Source: Glandiceps talaboti (taxonomy: Eukaryota > Hemichordata > Enteropneusta > Spengelidae). Taken from it: a stretch of DNA of 64,000 nucleotides. The DNA lies in assembly GCF_964340395.1 (NCBI RefSeq), contig NC_135560.1, positions 18,503,598 to 18,567,597 of the forward strand, in the 5' to 3' direction. The position numbers and the translations under genes are program-made. The notes beneath the pieces are model-generated. The model searched no databases. It was not told where the DNA came from and saw only the letters and a program-made list of their open reading frames with translations. Positions 51,742 through 63,672 of the stretch are shown here, piece after piece (position 1 is the stretch's first letter; each line of letters begins with the position of its first letter).

Positions 51742-51819
51742 TAGACTGCATGATATGTCGTGTCGTTCCGCCCTCACAAAGGTGTGAGGGCGCCGCGACA
51801 CGGCATACCTTACAGACTA
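51742..51819. mobile_element. Fold-back MITE, family 1, copy 3
   Basis: Ends TAGACTGCATGATATG and CATACCTTACAGACTA pair, and inner arms CGTGTCGTTCCGCCCTCAC and GTGAGGGCGCCGCGACACG form a long hairpin with loop AAAG. CCCTCGT occurs just outside both ends (51734-51740 and about 51822-51828), a candidate 7-8 bp target duplication. It lies about 250 bp downstream of the stop codon of gene C. Confidence 0.75.
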
Positions 51820-52070
51820 CCCCCTCGTTCAAACGCAAACGATAGTTTCTCTAGGTTTTAAACATCATAACGATATTTATGGCAGTCCAAGCTGTACTTT
51901 ATGGCAGTCCAAGCTGTACTTGTAACGGTAAACAAGTGATGAAAATATGTAAATATTGAAGGCTAATGATTCATTTGGCAGTGAGACTGACTTCAAAGAT
52001 GTTGAACCCATTACTGAAGGCAGTATGGTGTTGATACGTCGTTCATCTTTCGACTTGTCACATAGTTATT

Positions 52071-55000
52071 TCAATTGTAAAAGTCAATACCGTTCAGTTC
52101 GAGGTCGCGTGATTTCCCGGACTTTCGTGCAGAATCAAGTCTGTTGTTGCGAAATGGTACGATCGGCGTTGATGCACGTTGTCGTTTCGAAGAACACAGT
52201 AACTTCATTCCCAATAGCATACAAACGTCACAGACAAATTCAATGAACTCACAACACGTCATTATGGATACTCCAAGCCATAGCCCTACCTGTCCACCGA
52301 GATCACTCACTACATCACTTTCCTGTTGAAAGAAAACACAGGGCCATGACAGATAATTTATGCATTTTTATGACCTATTGATCATACTGTAATCAAAGTG
52401 ACATGGCATTGTGTGTCCTATAAAAGATGCTCATTTCATGTACTAGGCATATCTAACCATACCCATTTCATAACCTGGGCAACACGATTGACCGTTTCAT
52501 GAAGTGGGCAAAGTTACCTACCCATTTCATAAATTGGGCAATTTCACAGTTTGTCAGGTGTAACATATAGCCTACTGAGGGCGTGCTACATACGAATTTG
52601 ACCTGCAGTGAATATTCCCGATATCTATTAGTATGAAATACAAAAACGGCATTATTTGATTTACTTGTAATGGAATGTATTTGCGATGACTATAGTGTGA
52701 CTATGTTTAAGGGATATCGGAGATGTGTTGGAGACACAACTTCAACCTTGACAGTGACTCAAAATGACTTACCGTATATGCTACTTGTTCTTCAATATAT
52801 TCATAATTTAGTTCATTATAATAAATGTCAATCTTCACCATATTCTCGCTGTCAGAGAAAAAATGACTAATTTCACATCCATATCTCATAAATGGTTCGA
52901 TGCACATATCACACACTAAATTCAACGACGAATTCGAACAAGACAGTTATTTAGTAGTGTTTATTGCGCCTTTGTTTATCTATTGGAATGTTAACTTATC
53001 ACTGGTCATTGCAAGGCATACTGGGAATAAAAAGATATATGGCGAATTCGGCATTCTGTCCATAAATCATATAAAGTGGGCAAATTATTTCATTCTCAGA
53101 TATTGCAATTACATGTGTGCCTTCTTCCGGGAAATACTCACGCCCTTGTCGTAGTTACTTTTTGTCACGACTCGTCATCATAGACTCGCATACTATGGAC
53201 CTTAATCACACAAAATGTTATAGGTTACATCAAAGCGTTTACCACATTATGCTCGTTAATATTCAAAGTATTTCACAAGTACAGTTTAGGCATGTACCTT
53301 ATAAAATTGCCGTTTTCCTGAACACCTTTCTTTACTTCGTAACTTGTCCTCATCAACTCGTGGAGAAGTATAGGCTGTCAAATGAAATATTAAGAGTTTT
53401 CAGCAAGGTGTAAATAACGTGATAACCAATCTAAAATTCACATTGAGCATGCTCAGACGCAAAGTATTGTGGGATTCTTTGTAGTTGTAGGAATATATGC
53501 ATGTAATCTGGGGTGATTGGAAGGATAGCCCTCCGGCAAGGGTCTGGGTAACCAAGACTAGATCATTTATAGTTGTGGTAATACTTAATCTAGGGTGATT
53601 GGAAAGATAGTCCTACTTTACTGCAATAAGGGTCTGGGTAACCAAGACTAGAATATTTACAGTTGTTGTAATACCCGCTGGAGGGGTACTCCCGCCTGTT
53701 GGGTATACGTATATGTGCAACCCTTCGGGGTGGGGTTTTCCCGGCCTAATACCTAATCTGTGGTGACTGGATGGGTAACTCTTTTGCAAGGGTTTTGATA
53801 ACCAAGACCTAAGCAATGCCACAGTGATGTATTGCTAAAAAGACAATTGCCCTTCTTATCTACATCCTGACCTGTGGTCACTCGTATATTATGCTTCATG
53901 AATAACTTACTGTCATATCGTTTATAAATCATGCAATTAGGACTAGATAGACAGGGATTTATTATAGTCTTTCAAAGTTACATGGGCTGGGCAACTTGTT
54001 AGAGTTGCAGGTCACAATAATAAATAAAATACTACTAATACTACTACTACATGCAATGTATAGCTAGTATAGTCTTACCTCATATTTGGGATTTGGCCAC
54101 ATAACATTTGAGACCGTTGCTTCGAAAAGTTTCTCGCTGGAATGCAAGAAGGAGAAAAATATAAGCGCGCCATGATTCATTTCATCATATATAGTCATAT
54201 GAAAATGGTCGTAAATTTACAGTTGTTAGTTACTAATATAATGTTATTATTTAGACTACATATATATTAATATGATGACAAATTAATAACAATTTAATTT
54301 CTTTAAAAGTGTACTACATTACATCTCAGAGCCATTTGCAATGCTAAAAATACGTGGATAAAATGACAATAATGACAATTACTAAAATGATTAACATTTT
54401 GGCAAGTTTACAAAGCTAAAATGACAGTAACAATAATGAAATCGTAACTAAAATGAAACAAATTATATAGTTTATGATCCTAAAACGAGGCTAGAAATTG
54501 TGCAAATCACATCCGGTAGTATTGCTTAGAGATTCAGTTGTACTGCGGCACGAGCGAATGCTGGCCGACATCATAAGCCTGCTTTGTTACACCGATGTTC
54601 GAGTGATTGACAATCAAAAAATTCACATTAATTACAGGAGTCCTATCTTTAATGTATGCAACTTTGAATCATTTCATATATCTCATATTCCAGATCCAAT
54701 TAGTTTACCGAACTTCTTGAATGACACATATTGCAAATTTGAGCTTGTGTCCGAACATTTTTAGGTTTGATAAATAATAATTAATTAATTAATGGTTTAT
54801 TAAAATTGTTCGTAGCAGTCAGAGACTGAATTGCGACAACTTTACATAACTGAAAAATTAAAAATATAGCAAACATTAAAACCTTTACATTTCATGTTAA
54901 GACAGAATCAAAATACCTTTACACAATTACAACTAACAAAATGGCACGGCAACGGACACAAACGAAGACACTAACCACTGAACCATTTAAAATGCTTCTA

Positions 55001-57506
55001 ACAAGTGTGTTTGTCATCATTCCATAATTTAATCATGTAAGGAATTGCACTTTTAGCATATCTCTGTGTACGTATCCTAGGTAGAGATAGTTGACGAGAA
55101 TTACGTAATTCAAGGCCGATTTCATCGCTACGTTCCTTAGTAAGCCAGTCACTGTGTAATCTAGACTTTTTGAGTGATTTCGCAAAGTTTAAACATATAT
55201 TATCGCGTCTCTGTTTCATATCTACAATTTTACATGTCTCAAGTGCCTGTTGATATGATACATAGGCCATACCCAATATTATTCTACAAGCCCTTTTCTG
55301 AATACGTTCTAATGAATCGTGTTGCTTAACGGTTAACCCAGGATGCCATACAGGTACAGCATATTCCAATAAAGGTCGAATGTACCCGATATAAATTGTG
55401 ATCAGATCACTTCTACTAAGGCCAAATCTCTTAAGTGAACTTAGCAAAAACAAACGGCCACTCGCACGCCTTGTAATGTCACTGATATGTATATCCCATT
55501 TCATGGTTTTAGCAATTTTGACTCCTAGTATATTGAGCACATCTGTCGATACAAGTTCCTGTCCAGCAAGTTGCAAAGACGTTGATGGCGGAGGTTTCTT
55601 GACAAATGATAAAGGTCTACGCCAAAGCAATTAGTATAAGAATTTCGTTCTATGTTCGTAGCAGTTCGTTGAAAATTATGGTATAATGTTGTATGTCATT
55701 AAAAATGCGATTACTTCACTTACTCGCAGGGCTGTGTACACTGAAGTGGACATGCTGGATCTAGTTGGTCGGTCTCATACCGCGTCTCAACGTCATGAAT
55801 GCACCCGACTGAAAATTGAAATTGAACACAGAAAGATGCAAATGTCCATACTGTAATTTGTATTGTAATACGATGAGAAAGTCTAACAGGGCTTCATACG
55901 GTGATCAGGGATCGGGAGCCCTCAAGGAAGGCTCTGGGTAAGGACATGAATATTGTTTTGTGGTTACAAACAACAACTTGTGGTAGATAGATTATTACTA
56001 GTGTATCGGCTGACAGTTATTGTATTTCCAACAATGCATCATTCAACATGGCGTTTTGATGGCGTATAAATTCCACAATCTCCATTTTTATTTAGGTCAT
56101 GTTCATTTTGATTTGATACTGTTCAAAGTATATAAGATGAACACGAACTCGATTCGAATAAGAATTATGTAAATGATGAAAAAGGGAACAATATTATGGC
56201 CAAGTTCTGTGTACATTTTACATGGGACATTTGAATACAGTATTAACTTACCAGTTTTGGCGTTATTACTTTGACAAACAGGATAATCGTTGGTGTATTT
56301 GTATCTGATATCTGAACAATTGCAGTAATATTCGATCGCCCAATTGTAACAACTCTTTTCACACGCCTGTAATATGGTTAATTGGGATAAAACACAATAT
56401 TTTTAAAACTTGTATTTTAGTTTAAATTGGTTTTAAAGTTTTTGTGCTGGGAATTTCTCCCAACGATTTCAAATACATATACAGCTCAGCACACTCACAG
56501 ACAGACACCCCCAAATAATTCTACAGGAATGTATCGCAACTTTTCCCGGTTAAATCATGTACAACAACTACGTACATTGGCAATTTATTCAGATTCACAG
56601 CTCGGCCCAACGACCCAGCCCAAGGGGCATATCCCAGTCCAGCTTTGAGTGTATGTCTCTACAGCTTGACAGTTGGAGGATAAGATGGCGTAGCCTAGTT
56701 CGTGTGAGGCATCATGCATGTATGCTAAATGCAATGCAATGTTACCGCTTTCGACGTTATTTACATAGAAAAACTTTCAATAATCTACGCAAACGTCTAG
56801 TAGTCGTGGTACACTCACCATATCTCTTTGTGACACGAGAAGAATACGCTCCCTAATGTGGCCAGAGCGGAATGACTAATCTGACTAGGGAAAGCTATCA
56901 AGCATGTCGTCATGGCGACATAGAAAAGGACACCTGTCAGGAAAATTGCACAACAGCTAACAAGAAAATTGCACAGAGACAGGGGGATTCCTCGATAGCC
57001 CGTATTCATGATTACCGTTACTAAGCTCTCGTAATTATTTGAAGACAGTCTGGTTTTCACAATATCTTACCTTTCTCGTGTAATCCGCTCCAAAGAAACT
57101 GCTAAAAATATTTGCACTGTCAACACTTGGCGTGTTTTCCTTGCAATCACTGTAAGGGTCTGGCTGTCTTGTAATTTCCAACTATCAATAAATAAGGACT
57201 TGACAGGTTAAAGAGATTTTACTGCCAACGAAATGTTATTAAATTAAAAAAAAACTATGAATGAATCATGAATCTCGGATATTTATACTGCAACAGTTTA
57301 ATCACTTTACTTTACAGAATAATAAAGGATTCAATTTATGGTATATGTGTGTGTGCATATCATTTAGTCAGGATTGCGTTCTGGGTTTGTTGTCATGTAG
57401 ACTTTAACTTTAGAATATCACGATGGTAGTCATGGTGATAGTGGATGTTGTTGTAACTTGTAGTTGGTGGTGATGGTATCGGTGACGCTGATGGTTTTGG
57501 TTGTTG

Positions 57507-57538
<32 letters not shown>

Positions 57539-57643
57539 GGTGGTGGTGGCGGCGACGGCGGCGACAGTGGCGATGATGATGGGGTGGTGCTGGCCTGGCA
57601 GTGGGGTAGTGGTAGCGGTGATGAGGTGAAGGGTAGCAGTGAC

Positions 57644-57676
<33 letters not shown>

Positions 57677-60600
57677 TGGTGATGAGGTTAAGGGTAGCAG
57701 AAATGAGGACGTTGCTGATATTGTAGAAGAGAGTTCCGATTTCTGAAGAAAATTATGATTTCGGGGGTGGGTGGATTCTTTTGGTTGATGTTCTTAGGAT
57801 TAGAAATGCCATACCGACTAAACGTACATGATCACAATTTTGATGAACATTTAAAACTCAAAAGAATGTATTATGAACACTGAACTATAAATAATGTCTG
57901 TTGGGGGAAAGATATCAATCGGATATATAAGAACATTAAAAGTTGAAAGTCAAAATAATACCCTACCAGCCTTAAACCCACTGATGTTTCAAAACCAGGG
58001 GCTGCCATAAAACCATCGTCTTCAGGGAAAGGCATAATTCCCTGGTCGTGTACTACAACTCGAACACCAGCTGATTGTCTTATGTCTTCAATATATTCAC
58101 CCTCCTCGATGTAAAGTTGTAGGCTTAATCCTGGAAATAGGAAATCATTTACAGCTGAGAATGATCCTCACTAAATTTTTCATAAGCAGTTATTCGGATA
58201 ACTCCTAACGTCGACATTACACACAGTCCACAAGTTGGTTTCTTGCAGTATCAATAGTAAAACGATTTTATTCTTCGGCATAACGTGTGAATGTTATTAG
58301 CAAACTACCAAGATATTTGCCTCGTAATTTTAAGTCTCATATTACCCACGGTGTATAAATCCCTTCGTGTGGAAAGACTCAATCGCGTTGTTATCATTTA
58401 CGCTGCTCTTTTTTCCATCAAATGTTCAAAACTGAAAAATCGCTTGTCGATATCTCAATGTTCGCCTCCATATAAAAAAATCATAAAGGCAGTGGCCTAG
58501 CATAATGTAACATAAACTTAAATTCATCGATTCGAACACATATTTACATAATATATTTTCATCTAACTTATCCCCAGAACAAATGTATTATCAAATGACT
58601 TTCACTGTAAAAATGACTTTAGATATTGCTAAATGTATACACTTAAAAAGTCTGCTGAAATTGATAATTAATCTAAAGTCATACAAAGAATGGCTTATTC
58701 TACATCAGAAATACAAGAACCGTGCTACCTTAATATTGATTCTGTTCTTAAAATAAATCAATCCAAATAGTAACATTTAGAACAAAAAGAAAAGCGAAAG
58801 TAATTAGAAACACATTTAGACTGTTGATATAGCAATATATTTTGCGACATTACGTCATGCCCTACCGTAAAGTGGTCCAGACTTGTCGGTTGATACCGTC
58901 CCGTTTTGGCCAGAGTTAAAGGTGTAACAATTTCCATACATATAGTTGAAGAATTGAGTGAAATTGCTGAAAATAACGATGTGAGAGTTTAAGATTTAAG
59001 GTTAAAAACCATACAAAGAATAAAGTTTTCTAAGTGAGCTATAAATCACCCCCCCCCCACAATACCACCATATATATTTTCTAAAAGCTATAATTTCTTG
59101 TGATAGTGTGAACAACAACATGATAACCGATACCATAACTTGGTATTATGTCTATATAAGCGGCCCGACTCGCACAACTCGATTTGAAACCAATGAATAG
59201 CTCCCTCTAGAGGTACAATACTGGTGCAGATATGAGACAACAGAAGCCGGTTACCCTGAGATAGATCATCGTTTGACGTGAAAAAAATCTTATTAAAACT
59301 ATACTTAATTTCCTTGACAGAAATCTTACCATCGTTACTACAATCTCATTTGTGAGCTACCTAGGTGATTCGCACGCCTAAAAGCTTTAACATTTGCACT
59401 TACATAATGTTAGTAAGTTTTTTTGTAAGAGCCAGACAATAAAAAATAGCAACGTTTGTAAGATTTCTATTGCATCAGACGATGTGTTGCATCAGGTTAT
59501 TTAACGGGTTTCAATTGTATGGACGAGCTGTTAATCAAAATGTAATTCAATATACACACAATATATAAGTACATTAAAGTCAGCAACGCCTACAAAATAA
59601 CGTATAGTACATTTAATCTAGCAGCTATGACAATTCTTTGAAGATGACAAATATTTGAAGTCTTTTAGGTGAAAATAGACTAGAAATAATGAAATAATCT
59701 TACGACGATTTTTCGTTTTCACACATACCCGGCCTGTTTTTTATAAGATTAGACAGACCAGAACTAGGGCTGACAAGCTTTAACATGGGAAATTTAAAAC
59801 TAAGCAAGTGCTTTTTGCAAATCAATATCGTTTTCAATATGATTAATTAAAGATATCAAAATATTGACGGTAACTATAATCACTATAACAACACATTTAC
59901 AACACTTAGGTTCGATCAGTTATGGCGGATATTTAGATGATGTGCGCAATACAGAGACGGGCATTTACCCCGCCTCCCACCATCAACATTGCGAGCAAAT
60001 GACACGTCTCGGTTCTGTGTCTCGGGCCAAATGGTTCTGCGTGACGAGCGGATGCTGTCAGCAATATTGTCAGATTGCCAATACAGTCTCGAATCCTTCA
60101 ACTTTAATGGGCTATAATTTCCCATGATTTTCTTCAATAATGCATTGACGATAATCAATGCACAATATAGTATAATTAGTTTATTGTTGGGTACGGTGGA
60201 ATTATTTTTATAACACTGGCATTGAGGATGGCGGAAATACTAAAATATATTTTGTGAGAGAAGAATTGTTTCTCAATCAGTATACGTGATACTGATTCAT
60301 GACAACAAGAAAATACTATTAACTTAAGCTTCTTATCAAACTATACATTTTCTACTTCGCAGTGGGAGATTATTCATTTTTATTTTCTTTGTATTTGATG
60401 GCTCTATTATTTATTACATTGCGAGTCAAAGAAACATATTTCACAGGATTCATTGTTCTGATACACAAATAAAACCTGCCAAAAAGAAAAGCAAACTGAC
60501 TCTCTCACTATAAGTGGAATATCATCGACTCATATTTCTGTGTATCGAAACACTTCTCTTTTTTTCAACAAACCTTACTAATTTTCACGGATTTTATGTG

Positions 60601-62936
60601 AAAATGGAAAACCTGACATACATGACTTCAACGACAGGGCTGTCTAACTGTGTTGAAGAGAATCAGGACCCATGTATTCACATCATTACCCAGAGTCTGA
60701 AATCCATGTTTTACTGTTGATGGGGGGGGGGGGGGGGTGTTCAATAGTAAAGAAAATGAAATGATCAAATGTGAGTATGGATTGCTAAACGAAATAAATG
60801 CAATACATTAGTTTCGCGCTGTCCTGTCCTGGTTGTGTTGTGTCCTAAGCAAAAATATGGCAAATATTAAAAATGCCCTGTAGAATTAGTTCCGAGCCGT
60901 ACTATTTGACAGCATGGAAATGAAATACCACATGTTAGTTCTACGCTTCCCGGTTCACTAGTATATGAAATGAAATCCTGTAGTATTAATTCCATACTAT
61001 TGTGTTCGACAGAATAAGAAGTAAAATGTCATGAAATCTTGTCTCCTTTTAGTCCCATGCTATCTTGTTCAAAATGTGTACACAGTAAAATGTCAAGTTG
61101 CTTTACTTCCACGCTGCCCTGTTTAAAAGTATTGGTTATGAAATGCCATGAAGCATTTAGTTCCATGCTAACCTGTCTAAAGTATAACTTTTTTAAAATT
61201 TCACGTGGTGTGAATTGAATGCTATCCTGTTCACCAATATAAGTCATAATATGCCATGTGGCTCTTACTTCCACGCTAGCGATATCCTGTGTTCCCCGCT
61301 ATATGTTATAAAATGTCTATCTCATCCATGTGGCTTTAATTCTCTTAGGAGAAATATTTTTCGTATATACGTAGCATAGGTTGTAAAATGTCACGTGACT
61401 TTAGTTCCACACTATCCTGTTCAGAGGTGCAAGTTAAAGAATACCATGTGACTTTATTGTACATAATAGAATATTTGAAATATCAATTAATATCCAGCAA
61501 TGAACATGGTTTTCGAGACTACTCGAGACTACACCACTACTGTTGATACTAATTACCACGAGTAATAGTCGTAAACGTTTTTGTTCACCTTTAAAGTACC
61601 ATAAAAACTAAAATATTTGTATTAATATATAATTTGGCAATATTGAAATTAACGTGACTTACTTAGGACTGCAAGGATAACCATCCCATGTGCAATCATG
61701 TAACATAGTTTTAATATCATGACCGAACGTTTTTCGTTCCTCATAATCAAGTGATGCAATATATGTTTGCACATTTTCGGTCAGTTGAAACATGTCGTTC
61801 TTCGCTTCAAAATCCACGTCTCTGTTCTCCCAGTTATCGTAGTCACCCTCTGTTGTCACTTCCGGTGAGATGGTAGTCTGTCGGTCACGAGAGAGTTAAA
61901 TTCGTGAATGTTAGTAATAACAGATTAGAATGTGGTATCTGTTCTGTTGATACCAGTGTTTGGATACGTCCTAAGTATTGGAGGAAATGGTGTTCTATGA
62001 AATGGTATCATTAGATGGTAATGGTGTGTGATATCTAACAGTAGGACACTAATACAAGGTGCAGCATTACCATTTTCTGTCTGTCAGCCATTTTAATTAT
62101 TTATATTTATATTTATATTTATATTTGTGTTTGTGTTTGTGTTTGTGTTTGTGTTTGTGTTTGTGTTTGTGTTTGTGTTTGTATTTGTATTTGTATTTGT
62201 ATTTTATTTGTATTTGTATTTGTATTTGTATTTGTATTTGTATTTGTATTTGTATTTGTATTTGTATTTGTATTTATTTATTTGTCATGTACGTCTGATT
62301 TCCTATTTGTATGGTCTTGTCTGTCCAGTAGTATTTGTCATTTTTAAATTATTCGTGTCAATGTGTGTACAGGCAGTGATGAAGAATAATATAGAAATCT
62401 AGATAGCATAAAAGAAAATAAACAAACGTGATGGGAAGTTGTGATGAGGACGCGTGAATAGATTACTCTAGGTTGTTTACGGATTTTTTATGCTGTTTAT
62501 TGACCAACAATGGACAGTGCTTATCGATTCCGTTCAAACCTGGCCAAATGTGTCTTGCTACATGGGCGTTTAAATGAACAGATCTTCTTAAATCTGGCAC
62601 AAATTTGATCAGACTTGCAGCTATATATACTGTTAAAACAGCTATCGTGTGCGGTACACAAGAATTATGATAACTATGAAGTACTGTTGATTTGAATGAT
62701 TCGTCTAAAATGGATACTGTTATCGATTCGGTTTCAGGCTTACTAGACCCAGGTGTAGTGACAAATGGGGCGCCAGTGTCTTTAGAAAGACTTGTTGGGT
62801 TACTTAACTTGGTACTGTATGCAACTGATGTCGGATCTGGTGTTTCGTTACGTGTTATTAATTGGGCTTGCGGCGACGTGGCCTGAACATTTTGGGCTTG
62901 AGAAGCCGTGGGATTAGATTCTTGTTGAACTGGTTC
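52071..62936 (-). CDS. DEG/ENaC family sodium channel subunit, gene C (5' exon outside window)
   Basis: Exons on the minus strand are 62936-62685 (candidate), 61877-61663, 58966-58866, 58130-57967, 57181-57071, 56366-56252, 55808-55724, 54136-54079, 53374-53298, 52848-52773 and 52322-52071, with stop TGA at 52071. All have GT..AG junctions and compatible phases, giving about 501 visible residues. The extracellular domain is recognisable by NFTQFF and YGNCYTFNSG, YIEEGEYIEDI, FPEDDGF and CEKSCYNWAIEYYCNC. TM2 reads SDLGGQVGLWLGVSIMTCCE, with G-V-S as the G-x-S filter. The tail is basic (SSKRQRAS) and about 45 residues long. The N-terminus, His-Gly and TM1 exon are not in the window and should lie beyond 64000. 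Exon lengths 164, 115 and 76 equal those of A and B. The protein is the most diverged of the three, with a longer fifth exon (111 versus 93 nt) and one additional intron. A LINE fragment sits in the intron between exons ending 55724 and starting 54136. Confidence 0.92.
53425..53830 (+). mobile_element. MITE family 2, rearranged copy with internal tandem expansion
   Basis: The start carries GAGCATGCTCAGACGCAAAG as in the two full copies. Then a roughly 100-bp module (TAATCTGGGGTGATTGGA, GGGTCTGGGTAACCAAGACT) is repeated about three times instead of once. The third module is interrupted by the 71-bp insertion at 53676-53746. It lies in an intron of gene C. Confidence 0.65.
53676..53746 (+). mobile_element. 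71-bp insertion with 7-bp target duplication TAATACC
   Basis: TAATACC stands at 53669-53675 and again at 53747-53753. Removing the insert and one TAATACC restores AATACCTAATCTG as in the other units. The insert is more GC-rich than its surroundings and contains GGAGGGGTACTCCC, GGGTATACGTATATGTGC and CCCTTCGGGGTGGGG. It resembles, from memory only, a short repeat common in marine invertebrate genomes. Confidence 0.7.
54079..54136 (-). CDS. Gene C exon 8a: first half of an exon that is undivided in genes A and B
   Basis: Encodes KLFEATVSNVMWPNPKYE, aligned with the TM2-proximal STMLSMSKWPSDTYY of gene A and AAVSMSAWPSEAYQ of gene B (W-P conserved). It ends in donor GAG|GTAAGA at phase 0. The second half is 53374-53298 (PILLHELMRTSYEV), behind acceptor TTGACAG. 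The two halves together are 135 nt, against 129 and 132 nt for the single exons of A and B. Confidence 0.88.
54778..55630 (-). mobile_element. 5'-truncated LINE (CR1/Jockey-type reverse transcriptase C-terminus)
   Basis: The frame 55630-54998 encodes about 210 residues of the region after the RT catalytic motif. Landmarks are LGVKIAKTMKWDIHI, ITRRASGRLFLLSSLKRFG, YIRPLLEYAVPVWHPGL and LERIQKRACRIILG, followed by a C-terminal tail ending RYAKSAIPYMIKLWND. This is typical of CR1/Jockey-clade non-LTR elements. The catalytic YxDD region and endonuclease are missing, so the copy is 5'-truncated, as usual for such insertions. About 220 bp of non-coding sequence follows to a (TTAA)n-like run at 54778-54795, which could be the short tandem tail. 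It is intronic and in the same orientation as gene C. Confidence 0.85.
55900..56090 (+). mobile_element. MITE family 2, partial copy (right half)
   Basis: Shares the right part of the family: TTACTAGTGTAT, TTATTGTATTTCC, AATGCATCATTCAACATGGC. The left half with GAGCATGCTCAGACGC is absent. It lies between two exons of gene C. Confidence 0.55.
57470..57675. repeat. Trinucleotide-rich tract (GTT/GGT/GCG/GAT)
   Basis: (GTT)n, (GGT)n, GGC/GAC units and (GAT)n over about 200 bp in an intron of gene C. Confidence 0.93.
60790..61470. repeat. Long degenerate tandem repeat, unit about 60 bp
   Basis: About ten diverged units with core AAATGTCATG-TGACTTTA followed by GTTCCACGCTATCCTGTTC and a spacer ending TATGAAATG. 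Examples are at 61020-61075, 61085-61140, 61145-61190 and 61380-61440. It is in the intron between the exons ending 61663 and starting 58966 of gene C. Confidence 0.75.
62100..62283. repeat. (TTTGTG)n-(TTTGTA)n hexamer array
   Basis: TTTATA, TTTGTG and TTTGTA hexamer blocks, about 180 bp, between the candidate S/T/P exon and the next exon of gene C. Confidence 0.96.
62685..62936 (-). CDS. Candidate Ser/Thr/Pro-rich exon of gene C
   Basis: 252 nt, phase 0 at both ends, behind acceptor GTGCGCAG and ending ACA|GTACTT. It encodes 84 residues rich in S, T, P, Q and N (EPVQQESNPTASQAQNVQAT...). It would join in frame to the exon starting 61877 (TTISPEVTTEGDYD), also S/T rich. The frame stays open for about 470 nt in all, which is unusual in this AT-rich DNA. 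Neither gene A nor gene B has an equivalent. The donor is weak, so the true 3' end may differ. It could instead be a chance open frame. Confidence 0.55.
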
Positions 62937-63292
62937 CTGCGCACATGTGGGTGAAAAGGATATAGGGTAACAAACAGAAAAAAAATCATAATAGATAGAT
63001 TAAATAGCAACGCAACTTAATTATTTAAAACATTTAAACATAAAAATAGTAATAATAAGCGATTGGATGACTTAAATAAATTAAAGACTTTAGCAATTTA
63101 GGTTGAAAGATGATTAGATATGAAATATTAACAAAAGATAATTAGGACAATATATATTCATTTGTAGTCCAATGACAGTAAGATGAACATGCAGCATTGG
63201 TAAATTTGTTTATCTGTCTGTGTTAATAGTGTAACAGTCGTTGTTCAGACTGAAATCTCTCAGTTTTTCTAACTATAAATCTTCAGCATGAA

Positions 63293-63403
<111 letters not shown>

Positions 63404-63477
63404 AGAATGAATAATAAGTATCTAATAACTGGCAATGTGATACGAAGCAACTGTTGTGTAACATTAAGGTTCGTTAC

Positions 63478-63672
63478 AACTCCCAGTTTGAACTTTTGAG
63501 TGACATCACTTCTTTGGAACATTTACATGACGTCATTTCTCTGCAACATTTAAGCGATGTCACTTCTTTGAACCACCTGACGTTAATTCTCAAGATCATT
63601 TTTGAATACACGACGTCACTTCTCTGAACCATTCAAGTGACGTCACTTCTCAGGAATATTTACATGACGGCC
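63478..63672. promoter_or_regulatory. Tandem CRE-like repeat (TGACGTCA cluster)
   Basis: Seven degenerate units of about 28 bp read GTGACATCACTTCT, ATGACGTCATTTCT, GATGTCACTTCT, TGACGTTAATTCT, CGACGTCACTTCT, GTGACGTCACTTCT and ATGACGGCC. Most are separated by a GAACATTTA-like spacer. TGACGTCA is the CREB/ATF site; two are perfect palindromes. It lies upstream of the candidate S/T/P exon of gene C, so probably inside that gene's 5' intron. Confidence 0.6.

Noticed and set aside
55398-55634. Plus-strand 78-residue frame
   Set aside because: Antisense of the LINE reverse transcriptase fragment.
59864-60158. Cys-containing frames (87 and 80 residues) in an intron of gene C
   Set aside because: Overlapping frames on both strands, no recognisable motif, no fit to the exon pattern of the channel family.
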